From Saprospiraceae bacterium (GTDB lineage Bacteria; Bacteroidota; Bacteroidia; Chitinophagales; Saprospiraceae): 64,000 bases of DNA. The notes under the pieces were generated by a model. It was not told the DNA's origin and made no database searches. It worked only from the letters and a program-made list of their open reading frames with translations. Where the stretch lies: positions 13,207 to 77,206 of the forward strand of contig JADJVK010000022.1 of assembly GCA_016710625.1 (NCBI GenBank). Direction: 5' to 3'. Positions 46,414 through 56,214 of this stretch are shown here, one piece after another (positions within the stretch are counted from its first letter, which is position 1; every line of letters begins with the position of its first letter). Both the position numbers and the translations under genes were made by a program.

Positions 46414-46746
46414 TTTCTAACCTTAGTGACATAAATAGAACTATTTTAAATTTCTTTTAGTCGACATGCTAAAAGGATGTTATTTTTTTGTATTAAATCA
46501 ATTGAATATTTTCATATATCTATAATATACTAATTTCCAATTGTTTGTTTTCGACGAAATATAATTCCAACAACTCTCCAAAACAGCAACTTAAACCAAA
46601 TTGTATTTTGAATACATATCATTTTTCCTTTCATTAATTTTTTTTTAAAATTTTCTTCCTAATAATGTTATAATAATTTAAATAATTACAATATAATTGC
46701 AGCTGTACAATAAAACAATTTAAATAAAATTTCAAACTTTCCAATC
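46414..46746 (+). other. AT-rich intergenic region before a T9SS gene
   Basis: 333 bp. A short inverted repeat CTTTTAG / CTAAAAG near 46453-46475 is followed 8 bp later by a T run and could be a weak terminator for the carboxylase gene. I see no other feature and no clear promoter pair. Confidence 0.4.
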
Positions 46747-49700
46747 ATGATTAAAAGATTACTCTTTTACCTGTTATTTTTTATCCCCATTTTTAAAATT
46801 AATGCCCAATGTACCTGTGTTGGAAATTCCCTTTGTCCCACTTCAACTGTTACAGCTTCCAATACAGGTTTAACATATTTGATAAGTTCATCTATTTATG
46901 CAGGTGACACATCAAAATTAACTGGTTTTACAGGTAATAAAACCTATAAATTCAATTCAAGTGTTGCTGCTGATAATTTAACTTTAAGATATAATTCTAT
47001 AAATGGGTTAGTTTGTGATGCAAATCCAATAACCTATACTTTTCCTTCAAGCCCAGCATCACTATATTCTCTAACTACCCATAAAAATACAACTTGTGGG
47101 ACAGAATCTATTTCAAGAACAACTTATGTAACATGCTTAGATTGTGTATCAGCTCCAGCAAATGACAATTGTTCTGGTGCGATATCGATAACACCTACTT
47201 CAGGATCAACTTGTACTGGAGTAGTTTGGGGATTGCAGATGATGACACATGGTTTTCTTTTGTTGCAACACAAACAAACCATTCAATAGTTTTATCCTCT
47301 GTTACTTATGATATGGTTACAGAAGTATTTAGCGGCTCTTGTGGTTCATTGACTCAATTAGTTTGTTCAGACCCAGACATTACAAGTCTTACAGGTCTTA
47401 CAATAGGTGACACCTATTATTTCAGATGTTATTCTAAAGCTGATGGGCTAAGAAATACATTTAATTTATGTGTTACTGCACCGCCACCACCACCTAGCAA
47501 TGACGAATGTAGTGGTGCAATAAACTTGACAGTGAATCCAGCAACGACATGTACAACTGTAACTAATGGATCTACATCAGGAGCTACTCAATCACAATCA
47601 GCATGTCTTGGCTCAGGAGCTGATGACGATGTATGGTTTAGCTTTGTTGCTACATCTACTAGCCATTTAATTGACTTATTAAATGTTTCTGGTTCAACAG
47701 ATATGTTACACCAAGTCTTTTCAGGTACTTGTGGTTCATTAACGTCATTAACTTGTAGTGATCCTAATTCAAGTACAACTTCAGGTTTAACTATTGGATC
47801 TACTTATTATGTTAGAGTACATACTTATTATACAGGTAGTTCTGCATCTTTTGATATTTGTGTAAAAACACCACCTCCACCTCCAAAAACATGGGTTGGA
47901 GGCACAGGAGATTGGGGTGTAGCAGCTAACTGGAGTCCAAGCGGTGTACCAACTTGTACTGATAGTGTAAATATAAATACAGGAACAATAACTTTGAATG
48001 GAGCAAATGCAGAATGTAGAGGTTTTATTATTTCATCAGGCACATTAAATCTTAATTCTGGTTCATTAACCATTGGAGTTTGTGGGGCAACTGATGGTGG
48101 TAGTAAATATTTTGTTCAATCAGGAGGAACAATTAATTTGAGTGGTGCAACAGTTACTTTGAATGGTGGATTTACTCAATCTGCTGGTACATTTACATTT
48201 TCTTCAGGAACTTTTACAATAGATCCAAATGGAACTGCAGGAGTTTATTCAAATACAAATTCTTGTAATATTGCTGGTACATTTAATATGTCAGGTGGAA
48301 ATCTTATATTACCTGATGCCTCAAGTTCATCAGGAACAGTTATATATTATAATGGTACAACAAATAGAAATTTTACTGGTGGAACTGTTAGTATTGGTGG
48401 TGGTAATTCATCCAACACTTTGAATATAAATACATATGTTGGATCATATAGGTTAGCATTTTATAATTTAGAAATTAATACTTCTACAAACAATACATAT
48501 GCAAATTCTTCGTCATGGAGTTTTGGTGTATTAAATAATCTTAATATTGCTAGCGGAGAATTAAGAACTAGTGTAGCAATTTATGTAAATGGAAATTTGA
48601 ATAATGATGGTATTTTCACAAATTCATCAACTTTATATTTAGCAAATTTTACTAGTGGTTCGGCAACAGCATCTACTTTAGCTCAAGAAATATCTGGCGG
48701 AGGTATTTACAGAAATTCAACGACAAAAACAGCTGAATTCACTACATTAAATATAAATAATACAAATACTTCTGGAGTAACATTTAATATTTCTGACCCA
48801 TCAGTTAGTGGTACTTTAACTTTGACTGCTGGAAAAATCTTTGGGCAAAGTTCTAACCAATTTGTATTATGGGCAAAAAGTTCTATAATTTATACAAATG
48901 GTTGGGTAGTTGGCAAATTAAAGAGAACTATTTCTTCATCTGGAGCAACTGTATTTTATATTGGGACTGCTTCTACTTATTATCCAGTTACTACAAATTT
49001 TACATCGAATCCAGCAGGCACTTTAACTGCTAGTTTTGAAGCAGGAGCTCCGGGAAGTACGGGACTACCATTAACTGAGGTTTCCGGAACAAATCCATAT
49101 TTATCAGCTGATTCATTATGGTCTGCAGGAGTTTGGAGATTAACTACAGCTGATATAACATCTACAACATATTCAATATCTGTTACTGCAACAGGTTCAT
49201 CACAAAATGGAAATAATGCTAATGTAAGGGTTATTAAAAGAGCAGACAATGGTTCTTCTTGGGATAATCCTGGAACACATGTTAATGGTTCTGGCATAGT
49301 TTATTCAAGATCAGGATTATCTGGTTTTAGTGAATTTACAATTGTTAGAGGGGCTCTACTTCCTTTACCACTTGAGCTTACCTCCATCAATGCAAAATCA
49401 ATTAACAAATCCAATAAAATAACATGGACTACTGCTAATGAAAAAAATACTGCTTGGCATCAAATTGAGCGGGCAAATGATGAATTAGCAGAATTCAAGC
49501 CTATTGGAAAAATTGCTGCTGCAGGAAATTCTTTAAGTTCTTTAGATTATAGCTTCATGGATGAAAACCCTTTATTTATGAGCTATTATAGAGTAAGGAC
49601 AATAGATTTGGATGGTAAAGAAAGTATTTCTCCAGTTGTTTCTGTAGAAAGAGCAGTTGAAAGATTTTCAATAGAGAAATTATATCCAAACCCAACAAAT

Positions 49701-49915
49701 AATTTATTAAATATTGACATCCAATCCCTGAATCTGAAGAGTTTACTTTGAATATCTTCAATTCAATTGGTCAAGTTGTCTATTCAAAATCAGTATTAAT
49801 TTCTAAAGGGATTAGTACAGAAACTTTTGATGTTAATAATTTATCCAATGGTTATTATCATTTACAATTGAAAAATAATATTCACAATATTAATCATCAG
49901 TTTTGTAAACAATAA
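46747..49915 (+). pseudogene. Secreted T9SS protein with an internal deletion and two frameshifts
   Basis: A surface or extracellular protein of about 1050 residues, signal peptide 1-20 (ending NAQ). Three frames are needed. The first (46747-47289) has a repeat beginning PANDNCSGAISITPTSGSTCTG; the second (open 47169-49751) resumes at GIADDDTWFSFVATQTNHS. The next repeat reads PSNDECSGAINLTV ... GADDDVWFSFVATSTSH, so about 15 residues are missing at 47215-47235 together with the frame. A glycine/serine/threonine-rich beta-helix-like region with WVGGTGDWGVAANWSPSGVP follows. The sorting domain (KLYPNPTNNLLNIDI) shifts frame again at 49719-49730; one extra C would give NIDIPIPESEEFTLNIFNS, running to 49915. 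The ligand or substrate is unknown. Confidence 0.7.
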
Positions 49916-49941
49916 GCATTATTATCTATATAATAAAAATT

Positions 49942-49978
49942 AAAAAAGCCGCTAGAAGTAAAATTCTAGCGGCTTTTC
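49942..49978. terminator. Bidirectional terminator
   Basis: Perfect 14 bp stem AAAAGCCGCTAGAA (49944-49957) / TTCTAGCGGCTTTT (49964-49977), loop of 6, A run left, T run right. It separates the T9SS gene (plus) from the STAS gene (minus). Confidence 0.9.
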
Positions 49979-49998
49979 TTCATATATACTAGTATAAA

Positions 49999-50357
49999 TT
50001 AAGCAGCAGCTTGTGTATAGCTGTGCATAAAGGCATCTTCCAATGAAGGTAATTGGTCAAAATAATTCGTTAGTTTTGTAACTTCTAATACGGTAGTAAA
50101 CTGCTTTGTTGGATTGGTAACCACCAATTGTCCATCAAATTTATCAACTCTTTTTTTTGCTAAAAACAAGAAATTTAAAGCTGAGCTGTTGAATACAGTC
50201 AATCGAGAAAATCAATGATAAGATTACTTGCACCTTTACGGAGGCGAAGCTCTATATCTTGTAAAATAGTGCGATTATCTATTTCGCACTGAAGGCTGTT
50301 TACCTGTAGAACCTGATAATTGGCTCTTTCCAGGATGTGGTAATTGTTCAAAGTCAT
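49999..50357 (-). CDS. STAS-domain protein (anti-sigma factor antagonist-like), interrupted by a -1 frameshift
   Basis: Small cytoplasmic STAS-fold protein of about 119 residues. Only the last 67 (from 50202) are open in one frame: TVFNSSALNFLFLAKKRV is the conserved strand-helix carrying the serine that is phosphorylated in SpoIIAA-type proteins, followed by QLVVTNPTKQFTTVLEVTKL. The missing N-terminal half lies in another frame from the ATG at 50355-50357 (MTLNNYHILERANYQVLQVN...) and reaches GASNLIIDF at the T4 run (minus strand, 50208-50211). One more T gives LIIDFSRLTVFNSSA, a normal STAS core. It follows fur by 102 bp on the same strand. Regulatory partners (kinase, phosphatase) are not visible nearby. 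Confidence 0.75.
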
Positions 50358-50459
50358 GGGACATAAAATTATAAGGGTCCTAAAAACTAAATAAATGGAT
50401 ATGTTAAAAAATAAAAACTAAATACATTTTTAAAAACAACTCTTTAGTTGCTTTAGTGT

Positions 50460-50924
50460 TTATTTAAGGTCTTTTTTCAGTTGACATGCTCCACAAATAC
50501 CATACAAATTTAAAGAATGATGTGTGATTTTATAATTTAATAAATCTCCCATCATCAATTTTATCTGTTGTACTCTTGGATCACAAAACTCAACTACTTT
50601 TCCACAATTTGCACAAATGATATGATCATGTTGCTTAAATCCATAAGACTTTTCAAATTGTGCTAAATTCTTTCCAAATTGGTGTTTCTTGACTAAATCA
50701 CATGTAACCAACAACTCTAAAGTATTATAAACAGTTGCTCGGCTTACTCTGCAACTTTGGTTTTTCATATGTATAAATAGAGCCTCAGCATCAAAATGAT
50801 CAGTTCTATTATAGATTTCTTCTAAAATCGCAAATCTTTCAGGTGTTTTTCGATGACCATTTTGTTCTAAATAATTCGAAAATATGGTATTTACTTCCCG
50901 AATAATCTCTTCTTTTCTCTCCAT
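50460..50924 (-). CDS. Fur-family transcriptional repressor
   Basis: Metal-responsive DNA-binding regulator of 154 residues. The winged-helix part has HRKTPERFAILEEIY and SCRVSRATVYNTLELL (recognition helix); the C-terminal part has HDHIICANCGKVVEF and the two structural zinc cysteine pairs C104/C107 and C144/C147. It could be Fur, Zur or PerR; the residues seen do not decide. It has its own strong promoter, and Bax-inhibitor-1 and STAS genes flank it on the same strand. Confidence 0.92.
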   Translation of the reverse strand: MERKEEIIREVNTIFSNYLEQNGHRKTPERFAILEEIYNRTDHFDAEALFIHMKNQSCRVSRATVYNTLELLVTCDLVKKHQFGKNLAQFEKSYGFKQHDHIICANCGKVVEFCDPRVQQIKLMMGDLLNYKITHHSLNLYGICGACQLKKDLK

Positions 50925-50963
50925 AAAGAGGCACTAACCTATAGTGATTTTATACATACCTCA

Positions 50964-50994
50964 CAAAGGTAATCTTTTTTTCATTATTATTCAA
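50964..50994 (-). promoter_or_regulatory. Promoter for the Fur-family gene
   Basis: On the minus strand TTG (50992-50994), a 20 bp spacer and TACCTTTG (50964-50971) match the Bacteroidota consensus; the ATG follows 39 bp downstream. Confidence 0.65.
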
Positions 50995-51053
50995 ACAGTT
51001 GTGTTAATTTAAAGTTAATTCAATATTTGAAATTCATTAACAAATTTGACTCA

Positions 51054-51791
51054 TTAATCTCTTGATGACAATTTGGATAATAGTCTCAAAATCTCAATAT
51101 AAAGCCATACTAAGGTAACCATAATACTCATTCCAAATAACCATTCAGCATATTTTGGAGCACCATATTGTTCTCCTTTTTCAAAATTGTCAAAATCTAA
51201 TAGCAAATTCATAGAAGCTAAGCCAACAACAAATAGGCTAAATCCTATTCCTAACCATCCATTTGAATGAATCATAGGCATTTGAAAACCAAATCCATAA
51301 TTTGCAATTATAGAAATTATATAAAATGTTGCTATTGCAGCCGTTGAAGCCACTATCATAGATCTTAATTTTTCAGTTACTTTTATCCATTGATATTTAT
51401 ATGCCATTAGCATAAAAAATAATACTGCTAATGTTAATGTAACTGCTTGAAAAACAATTCCATGAAATTGACTAGCATAAATAAAACTAATTGTTCCAAC
51501 AAAAAGCCCTTCCAAAAAAGCATAAGTTGGAGCCAACCAATTTGCCCATTGTGGTTTAAATCTAGCTACTATTACTGTTACCAATCCACCAATCAAACCT
51601 GTGAACAAGAAAATATTATTGGGCACCAAATAGCTAAATAAAGCTGCAACAAGTAAAATACCGAAAAGTATAAAAGTTTTACTAATTGCACCATTAATTG
51701 TCATTTTATCATTAATAGACTGATCCAAAGTTTGATCAATCAATGAATCTGAAATAAATGGATTTGAGTTGTTAAAATTAGAATTTGACAT
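51054..51791 (-). CDS. Bax inhibitor-1/YccA family membrane protein
   Basis: Integral inner-membrane protein of 245 residues with seven hydrophobic helices from about residue 38 onwards. The family pattern is visible in KTFILFGILLVAALFSYLVP, PTYAFLEGLFVGTISFIYAS and LLLDFDNFEKGEQYGAPKYAEW, the last containing the acidic pair conserved in BI-1 proteins. Homologues act as pH-sensitive calcium leak channels or protease modulators (YccA with FtsH); which applies here is open. The first 30 residues are polar. TAAATTTG on the minus strand at 51824-51831 fits a -7 element. Confidence 0.92.
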   Translation of the reverse strand: MSNSNFNNSNPFISDSLIDQTLDQSINDKMTINGAISKTFILFGILLVAALFSYLVPNNIFLFTGLIGGLVTVIVARFKPQWANWLAPTYAFLEGLFVGTISFIYASQFHGIVFQAVTLTLAVLFFMLMAYKYQWIKVTEKLRSMIVASTAAIATFYIISIIANYGFGFQMPMIHSNGWLGIGFSLFVVGLASMNLLLDFDNFEKGEQYGAPKYAEWLFGMSIMVTLVWLYIEILRLLSKLSSRD

Positions 51792-51943
51792 TTTAATTAA
51801 TTAAGATTAAAATAATATGAATACAAATTTATTAAAGTTTTCATAAAAATTAGTTTAAATACAAATATTTTAAAAAACAATTTATAACATTGTGAAATAT
51901 TATTTTACATTATATTAATTTTTCCATATTTTTATTATTGTCT

Positions 51944-54493
51944 ATGAGCTTAAAACCAACGCTAATATTACTTTCTTTGTTATTTATGAATAATATTCTA
52001 TCCTCACAAATTGTGATAAATGAATATTCTGCAGCAAATCTAAATGGACCAATTGATGATTTTAAGAAAACTGAGGATTGGATCGAAATATATAATGTAG
52101 GAAATGATACCATAAATATTGGGGAATTCTATCTAAGTGACAACAAATCAAATCTGCAAAAATGGAAATTTCCTAACAATACTAAAATTGCAAGTCATTC
52201 ATTTTTAACAGTTTGGGCAAGTGGCAGAGACACCTTTTCAAATAAGGGAATACATACTAATTTTAGATTAACCCAAACAAAGAAAAATGCAGAATCATTA
52301 ATTATTAGTAATAATTTGAGTGAAATTATTGACGAAATCAAAGTTAATAAAACAAAACACAATCAATCTAGAGCAAGAATTGTGGATGGAGAAAATACTT
52401 GGGGAATAACCAAAACACCTACTTTTAAAAAATCTAATAACAATGCAAAATTCTTCAAATCATTTGCTGATAGACCAAGTTTTGATGTCAAACCTGGCTT
52501 TTACAACACTAATATTACTGTTACAATCACCAATAATGAGTTGAATTCTATTGTTAAATATACATTGGATGGTACAGAACCGACCATAAAATCATCAACA
52601 TATATTAATCCAATAAATATAGATTCTACAATGGTTTTAAAAGCAATTTCAATAAGCAATGACTCGACCGTTTTATCAAGTTTCATTGAGTTTGCCACTT
52701 ATTTTATTAATGAAAAACATAGTTTAGTAGTAGTCTCCATTGCTGGAGACAGCTTAGATAATTTAGCAAATGGCAAAAAAGATGTTATGCCATTTGGATC
52801 AATTGAATATTTCAATAAAAATGGAGAAAGAAAAGCAAATAGCTATGGTGAATATAATAGCCATGGTCAAGATAGTTGGGTAAACGATCAAAGAAGTTTA
52901 GACTTCGTAGCTAGGGATGAATGTGGGTACAATAAAGGTTTGGAAGAAAAAATATTTGAATTAACGGATAGAACTGAATTTCAACGCCTTATACTAAGAG
53001 CAGCTGGAGACGACAATTATCCAGCTACAGATAATCCAGAGCATAATGGTGATGCTCATATTAGAGATGCTTATGTCCAAAACCTTGTAAAAAAAGGAAA
53101 ATTGAATTTAGATGTTAGAATTGCAGAAAAAGCTATTATCTATTTGAATGGAAAATATTGGGGAGTTTATGATTTGAGGGAACGCCCTGATGATAGCGAC
53201 TATACAGAATATAACTATGGACAAGGAAAATATGATTTACAGTATATCCTTACTTGGGGGGAAACTTGGGTTGAATATGGTGATAGTTTGACGGCTAGAA
53301 AAGAATGGAAAACTTTGTATGATTATATCCAAAAAAACGATATGTCTATACAAACAAAATTTGATACAGTATCTGCTCAATTGGATGTCAAAAGTTTGAC
53401 AGATTATGTTATTGTAAACTCTATTACAGTTTGTTCGGATTGGTTGAATTATAATACTGGTTGGTGGAGAGGAAAGAATCCATCAGGAAGTCATCAGAAA
53501 TGGGGATATATCCTTTGGGACAATGATGCTACCTTTGGTTATTATGTGAATTATACTGGAATCAAAGACACTTCTGCAAAAGCCTTGCCTTGCAACGTTG
53601 AAAAAATCACTAGCTCATTTTCTGATCCGATGGGGCATATCAAAACCCTCAATAAACTCCTGAAAAATCAAGATTTTAAACAATATTATATTTCTAGATA
53701 TATTGATTTATTGAATACGACTTTTTCTTGTAGCAATATGTTAGGCTATTTGGATACTATTGTGAATACAATTGATCCTGAAATGAAAAGACATATTGCA
53801 AGATGGGGAGGAACTTATGAGGAATGGAGGCAAAATGTGCAAAGATTGCGATATTTCATAGAGAGAAGATGTGAATTATTGAATAGTGGATTGAACAGTT
53901 GTTATTCATTAACTGGACCCTACCCAATTACTTTTGATATCAACCCAGTTGGAGCAGGAAAATTAATTATCAATTCATTAACCATTGAAGAATTTCCATA
54001 TGTTGGGAAGTATTTTGGAGGCATAAATATAAATTTAGTCCCAACAGTAAACGATCCAAATGAATATAAATTTGACAAATTTACTTCTTCAAATGGTAGC
54101 AGTAATATTTTTGATACTACATCTTTAAAAGTATTAAGAGTTATACAATCCGATACTATCTTGGCTAATTTTGTGAAAGTAACTACTAGTATTGGTGAAT
54201 TACCAAATAATGCTAACAGCTTTTTGGCAAGTGCTTATCCAACTATTTTTACAGATGAAGTTAATTTGATATATGATTTACCAATAGAAAGCACTATAGA
54301 TGCAAGTTTGTATGATAATAGCGGACTGAAAATAGCTACAATTCTAAGTGGAAAAGATATTTTACATCCAGGTCACTATATCTCCAACCTTAAATTCAAT
54401 AATTATTATTTGGCAAATGGCATATACTATTTAAAATTACAAACAAAAAATGAGTTTAAAACCATAAAATTGATTAGGCAATCCAATAATTAA
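51944..54493 (+). CDS. Secreted CotH-type kinase with lamin-tail and chitobiase-like domains
   Basis: Exported protein of 849 residues, signal peptide 1-21. Domain order: lamin-tail domain (~22-120; IVINEYSAANLNGPIDDF, WIEIYNVGNDTINIGEFYLSD), a chitobiase/hexosaminidase C-terminal-like module (~180-245; VKYTLDGTEPTIKSSTYI), a CotH kinase domain (~330-640) with LRAAGDDNYPATDNPEHNGD, HIRDAYVQNL, YLNGKYWGVYDLRERPD and the metal-binding WDNDATFGY near 524-532, and a T9SS-type tail (~770-849) ending FKTIKLIRQ. CotH proteins are atypical protein kinases that phosphorylate spore-coat or secreted proteins; the target here is unknown. I chose the ATG at 51944 over a TTG two codons upstream. Confidence 0.88.
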   Translation: MSLKPTLILLSLLFMNNILSSQIVINEYSAANLNGPIDDFKKTEDWIEIYNVGNDTINIGEFYLSDNKSNLQKWKFPNNTKIASHSFLTVWASGRDTFSNKGIHTNFRLTQTKKNAESLIISNNLSEIIDEIKVNKTKHNQSRARIVDGENTWGITKTPTFKKSNNNAKFFKSFADRPSFDVKPGFYNTNITVTITNNELNSIVKYTLDGTEPTIKSSTYINPINIDSTMVLKAISISNDSTVLSSFIEFATYFINEKHSLVVVSIAGDSLDNLANGKKDVMPFGSIEYFNKNGERKANSYGEYNSHGQDSWVNDQRSLDFVARDECGYNKGLEEKIFELTDRTEFQRLILRAAGDDNYPATDNPEHNGDAHIRDAYVQNLVKKGKLNLDVRIAEKAIIYLNGKYWGVYDLRERPDDSDYTEYNYGQGKYDLQYILTWGETWVEYGDSLTARKEWKTLYDYIQKNDMSIQTKFDTVSAQLDVKSLTDYVIVNSITVCSDWLNYNTGWWRGKNPSGSHQKWGYILWDNDATFGYYVNYTGIKDTSAKALPCNVEKITSSFSDPMGHIKTLNKLLKNQDFKQYYISRYIDLLNTTFSCSNMLGYLDTIVNTIDPEMKRHIARWGGTYEEWRQNVQRLRYFIERRCELLNSGLNSCYSLTGPYPITFDINPVGAGKLIINSLTIEEFPYVGKYFGGININLVPTVNDPNEYKFDKFTSSNGSSNIFDTTSLKVLRVIQSDTILANFVKVTTSIGELPNNANSFLASAYPTIFTDEVNLIYDLPIESTIDASLYDNSGLKIATILSGKDILHPGHYISNLKFNNYYLANGIYYLKLQTKNEFKTIKLIRQSNN

Positions 54494-54508
54494 CAAAATT
54501 TAATTTAC

Positions 54509-54539
54509 TTGTTTAAAAGATTATATTTCATTAATTTTG
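54509..54539 (+). promoter_or_regulatory. Promoter for the secreted thioredoxin-like gene
   Basis: TTG at 54509-54511, 20 bp spacer, TAATTTTG at 54532-54539, a full Bacteroidota promoter; the ATG follows 50 bp later. Confidence 0.65.
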
Positions 54540-54589
54540 TATTCTCAATTGAAATAAATTTAACAAATTAATAATTTTATAAAATCTTA

Positions 54590-56035
54590 ATGATGAAAAA
54601 AATAGTACTATTTTTTGCAATCTTATTTTCAATAGTTGGGACTAACCAAGCTCAATTGGCAGACGATTCTTTTGCACAGAATTTCACATTGAAAGACATC
54701 AATGGAAATTCTCATACTTTGTATAATTATCTCGATTCGGGTTATACTGTAATTATAGATGTTTCTGCTACTTGGTGTGGACCATGTTGGGCATATCATA
54801 ATTCAAAAAGTTTGGAAACATTGTATGAGGAGCATGGACCAGGATCAGCTGACAATAAAGTGAGAGTACTATTTATTGAAGGAGATGTTTCTACAACAAA
54901 TGATAATTTGCATGGAATTGGAGGAAACACTCAAGGTGATTGGGTTTCTGGTACACCGTATCCAATAATTGATTTGAATAGCAGCAATAGTGCTTCCATC
55001 ATGACTAATTATAAAATTGGTTATTTCCCAACAGTATATGCAATTTGTCCTAACCGCCAACTTTTCGAAATTGGCCAATTATCAGCAGCAAATTTATGGA
55101 CTAACTCACAAAGTTATTGTGGAAATAAAGTTGCTACAACAGACAATGATCCAGCTTTATTATCTTATTCTGGAAATGTGAATGATTGTAAAACACCTAC
55201 AATCAAAGTAAAAATGCAAAACATGGGTAAAGTTGCACTTACTGCTGCAACGTTAACAGCTGAACCAGATGGTTTTTCACCAATTGTTTATAATTGGACT
55301 GGAAATCTTGCTCCTTATGCTGTTGCTGACGTAACATTAGGAACATTACCAATTACTCAGAATACAAAAATGAATGTTAAAATAACTTCTACTGACGATA
55401 ATGCAGCAAATAATATTGTTTCTTCTGAAATTCTTTATGGCATCTTAAGTGGTTCAAAAACTGCAGTTGTTAAAGTAGCAACTGACAAATTAGGAGCTCA
55501 AACTACTTGGAAAATAACAGCAAATGGTTTGACGATCAAATCTGGCGGACCATATGCAAATGAAACAGCTCCTGGAACATATTTTAGAGAAGAAGTATCA
55601 ATTAGTTTGCCTTTAAATACTTGTTATAAAGTTGAAGTTTTTGATTCAGGAAATAATGGAATGAAAGGAGTAAATGGAGAAGGTTATGTAAAAGTATTGG
55701 ATGCAAATGGTGTAGAAATGGTTTCAATTTCAGATTTCAAAGATACTGGAGTTGGCATCTTTAAAAAAGACGCAACATCTGCTGTTGGTGATTTAGAATC
55801 TACAATTGCTTCTATTTATCCAAATCCAAGTACTAATGTATTCTTCGTAACTTCTACTCAGCACGATTTGAAAATGTCTGTAGAAAATATGATGGGTCAA
55901 AAATTAAATACTCAAATTTCTGCAAATGAAGGTACATATAGTATTGATTTATCTTCATATCCAGCTGGAACTTATGTCCTAAAAATAAGAAATGGAGATT
56001 TATTAGAATCACATAAGTTAGTTTTAGTAAAATAA
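54590..56035 (+). CDS. Secreted thioredoxin-fold protein with T9SS tail
   Basis: Exported protein of 481 residues. The signal peptide ends near residue 22 (NQAQ). Residues ~25-170 are a TlpA/redoxin-like thioredoxin fold with W62-C63-G-P-C66 in VSATWCGPCWAYHN. Residues ~185-390 form two beta-rich domains (NDCKTPTIKVKMQNMGKVALT looks like an Ig/CARDB-type fold), and residues ~400-481 form a T9SS sorting domain (SIYPNPSTNVFFV ... AGTYVLKIRNGDLLESHKL). A disulfide role outside the cell is inferred from the CGPC site and the sorting tag. It has its own promoter and terminator. Confidence 0.88.
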   Translation: MMKKIVLFFAILFSIVGTNQAQLADDSFAQNFTLKDINGNSHTLYNYLDSGYTVIIDVSATWCGPCWAYHNSKSLETLYEEHGPGSADNKVRVLFIEGDVSTTNDNLHGIGGNTQGDWVSGTPYPIIDLNSSNSASIMTNYKIGYFPTVYAICPNRQLFEIGQLSAANLWTNSQSYCGNKVATTDNDPALLSYSGNVNDCKTPTIKVKMQNMGKVALTAATLTAEPDGFSPIVYNWTGNLAPYAVADVTLGTLPITQNTKMNVKITSTDDNAANNIVSSEILYGILSGSKTAVVKVATDKLGAQTTWKITANGLTIKSGGPYANETAPGTYFREEVSISLPLNTCYKVEVFDSGNNGMKGVNGEGYVKVLDANGVEMVSISDFKDTGVGIFKKDATSAVGDLESTIASIYPNPSTNVFFVTSTQHDLKMSVENMMGQKLNTQISANEGTYSIDLSSYPAGTYVLKIRNGDLLESHKLVLVK

Positions 56036-56056
56036 ACTATTATTTTTTAGAAATTT

Positions 56057-56095
56057 AAAAGAGCTATCGGATTTGAATTCTGATAGCTCTTTTTG
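56057..56095 (+). terminator. Intrinsic terminator
   Basis: Stem AAAGAGCTATCGGA / TCTGATAGCTCTTT with one mismatch and a 7 nt loop, T5 tract. It ends the secreted thioredoxin gene. Confidence 0.8.
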
Positions 56096-56176
56096 TTTAC
56101 ATCAAAAAAAAATTAAATTTGTTGTGGACAAATCACAAATAAATATAGCTTTTATTCGTTATTAATTCAAATTTTG

Positions 56177-56184
56177 TAACTTTG
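56177..56184 (+). promoter_or_regulatory. Possible -7 element for the PorP/SprF gene
   Basis: TAACTTTG matches TAnnTTTG and lies 30 bp before the ATG at 56215. No clear TTG at 19-20 bp upstream. Confidence 0.35.
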
Positions 56185-56214
56185 AATTTGAATAAATAAT
56201 TACACTTTTAATAT

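Noticed and set aside
46453..46475. Terminator after the carboxylase gene
   Set aside because: The stem is 7 bp and the T tract starts about 8 bp away; too weak to annotate separately.
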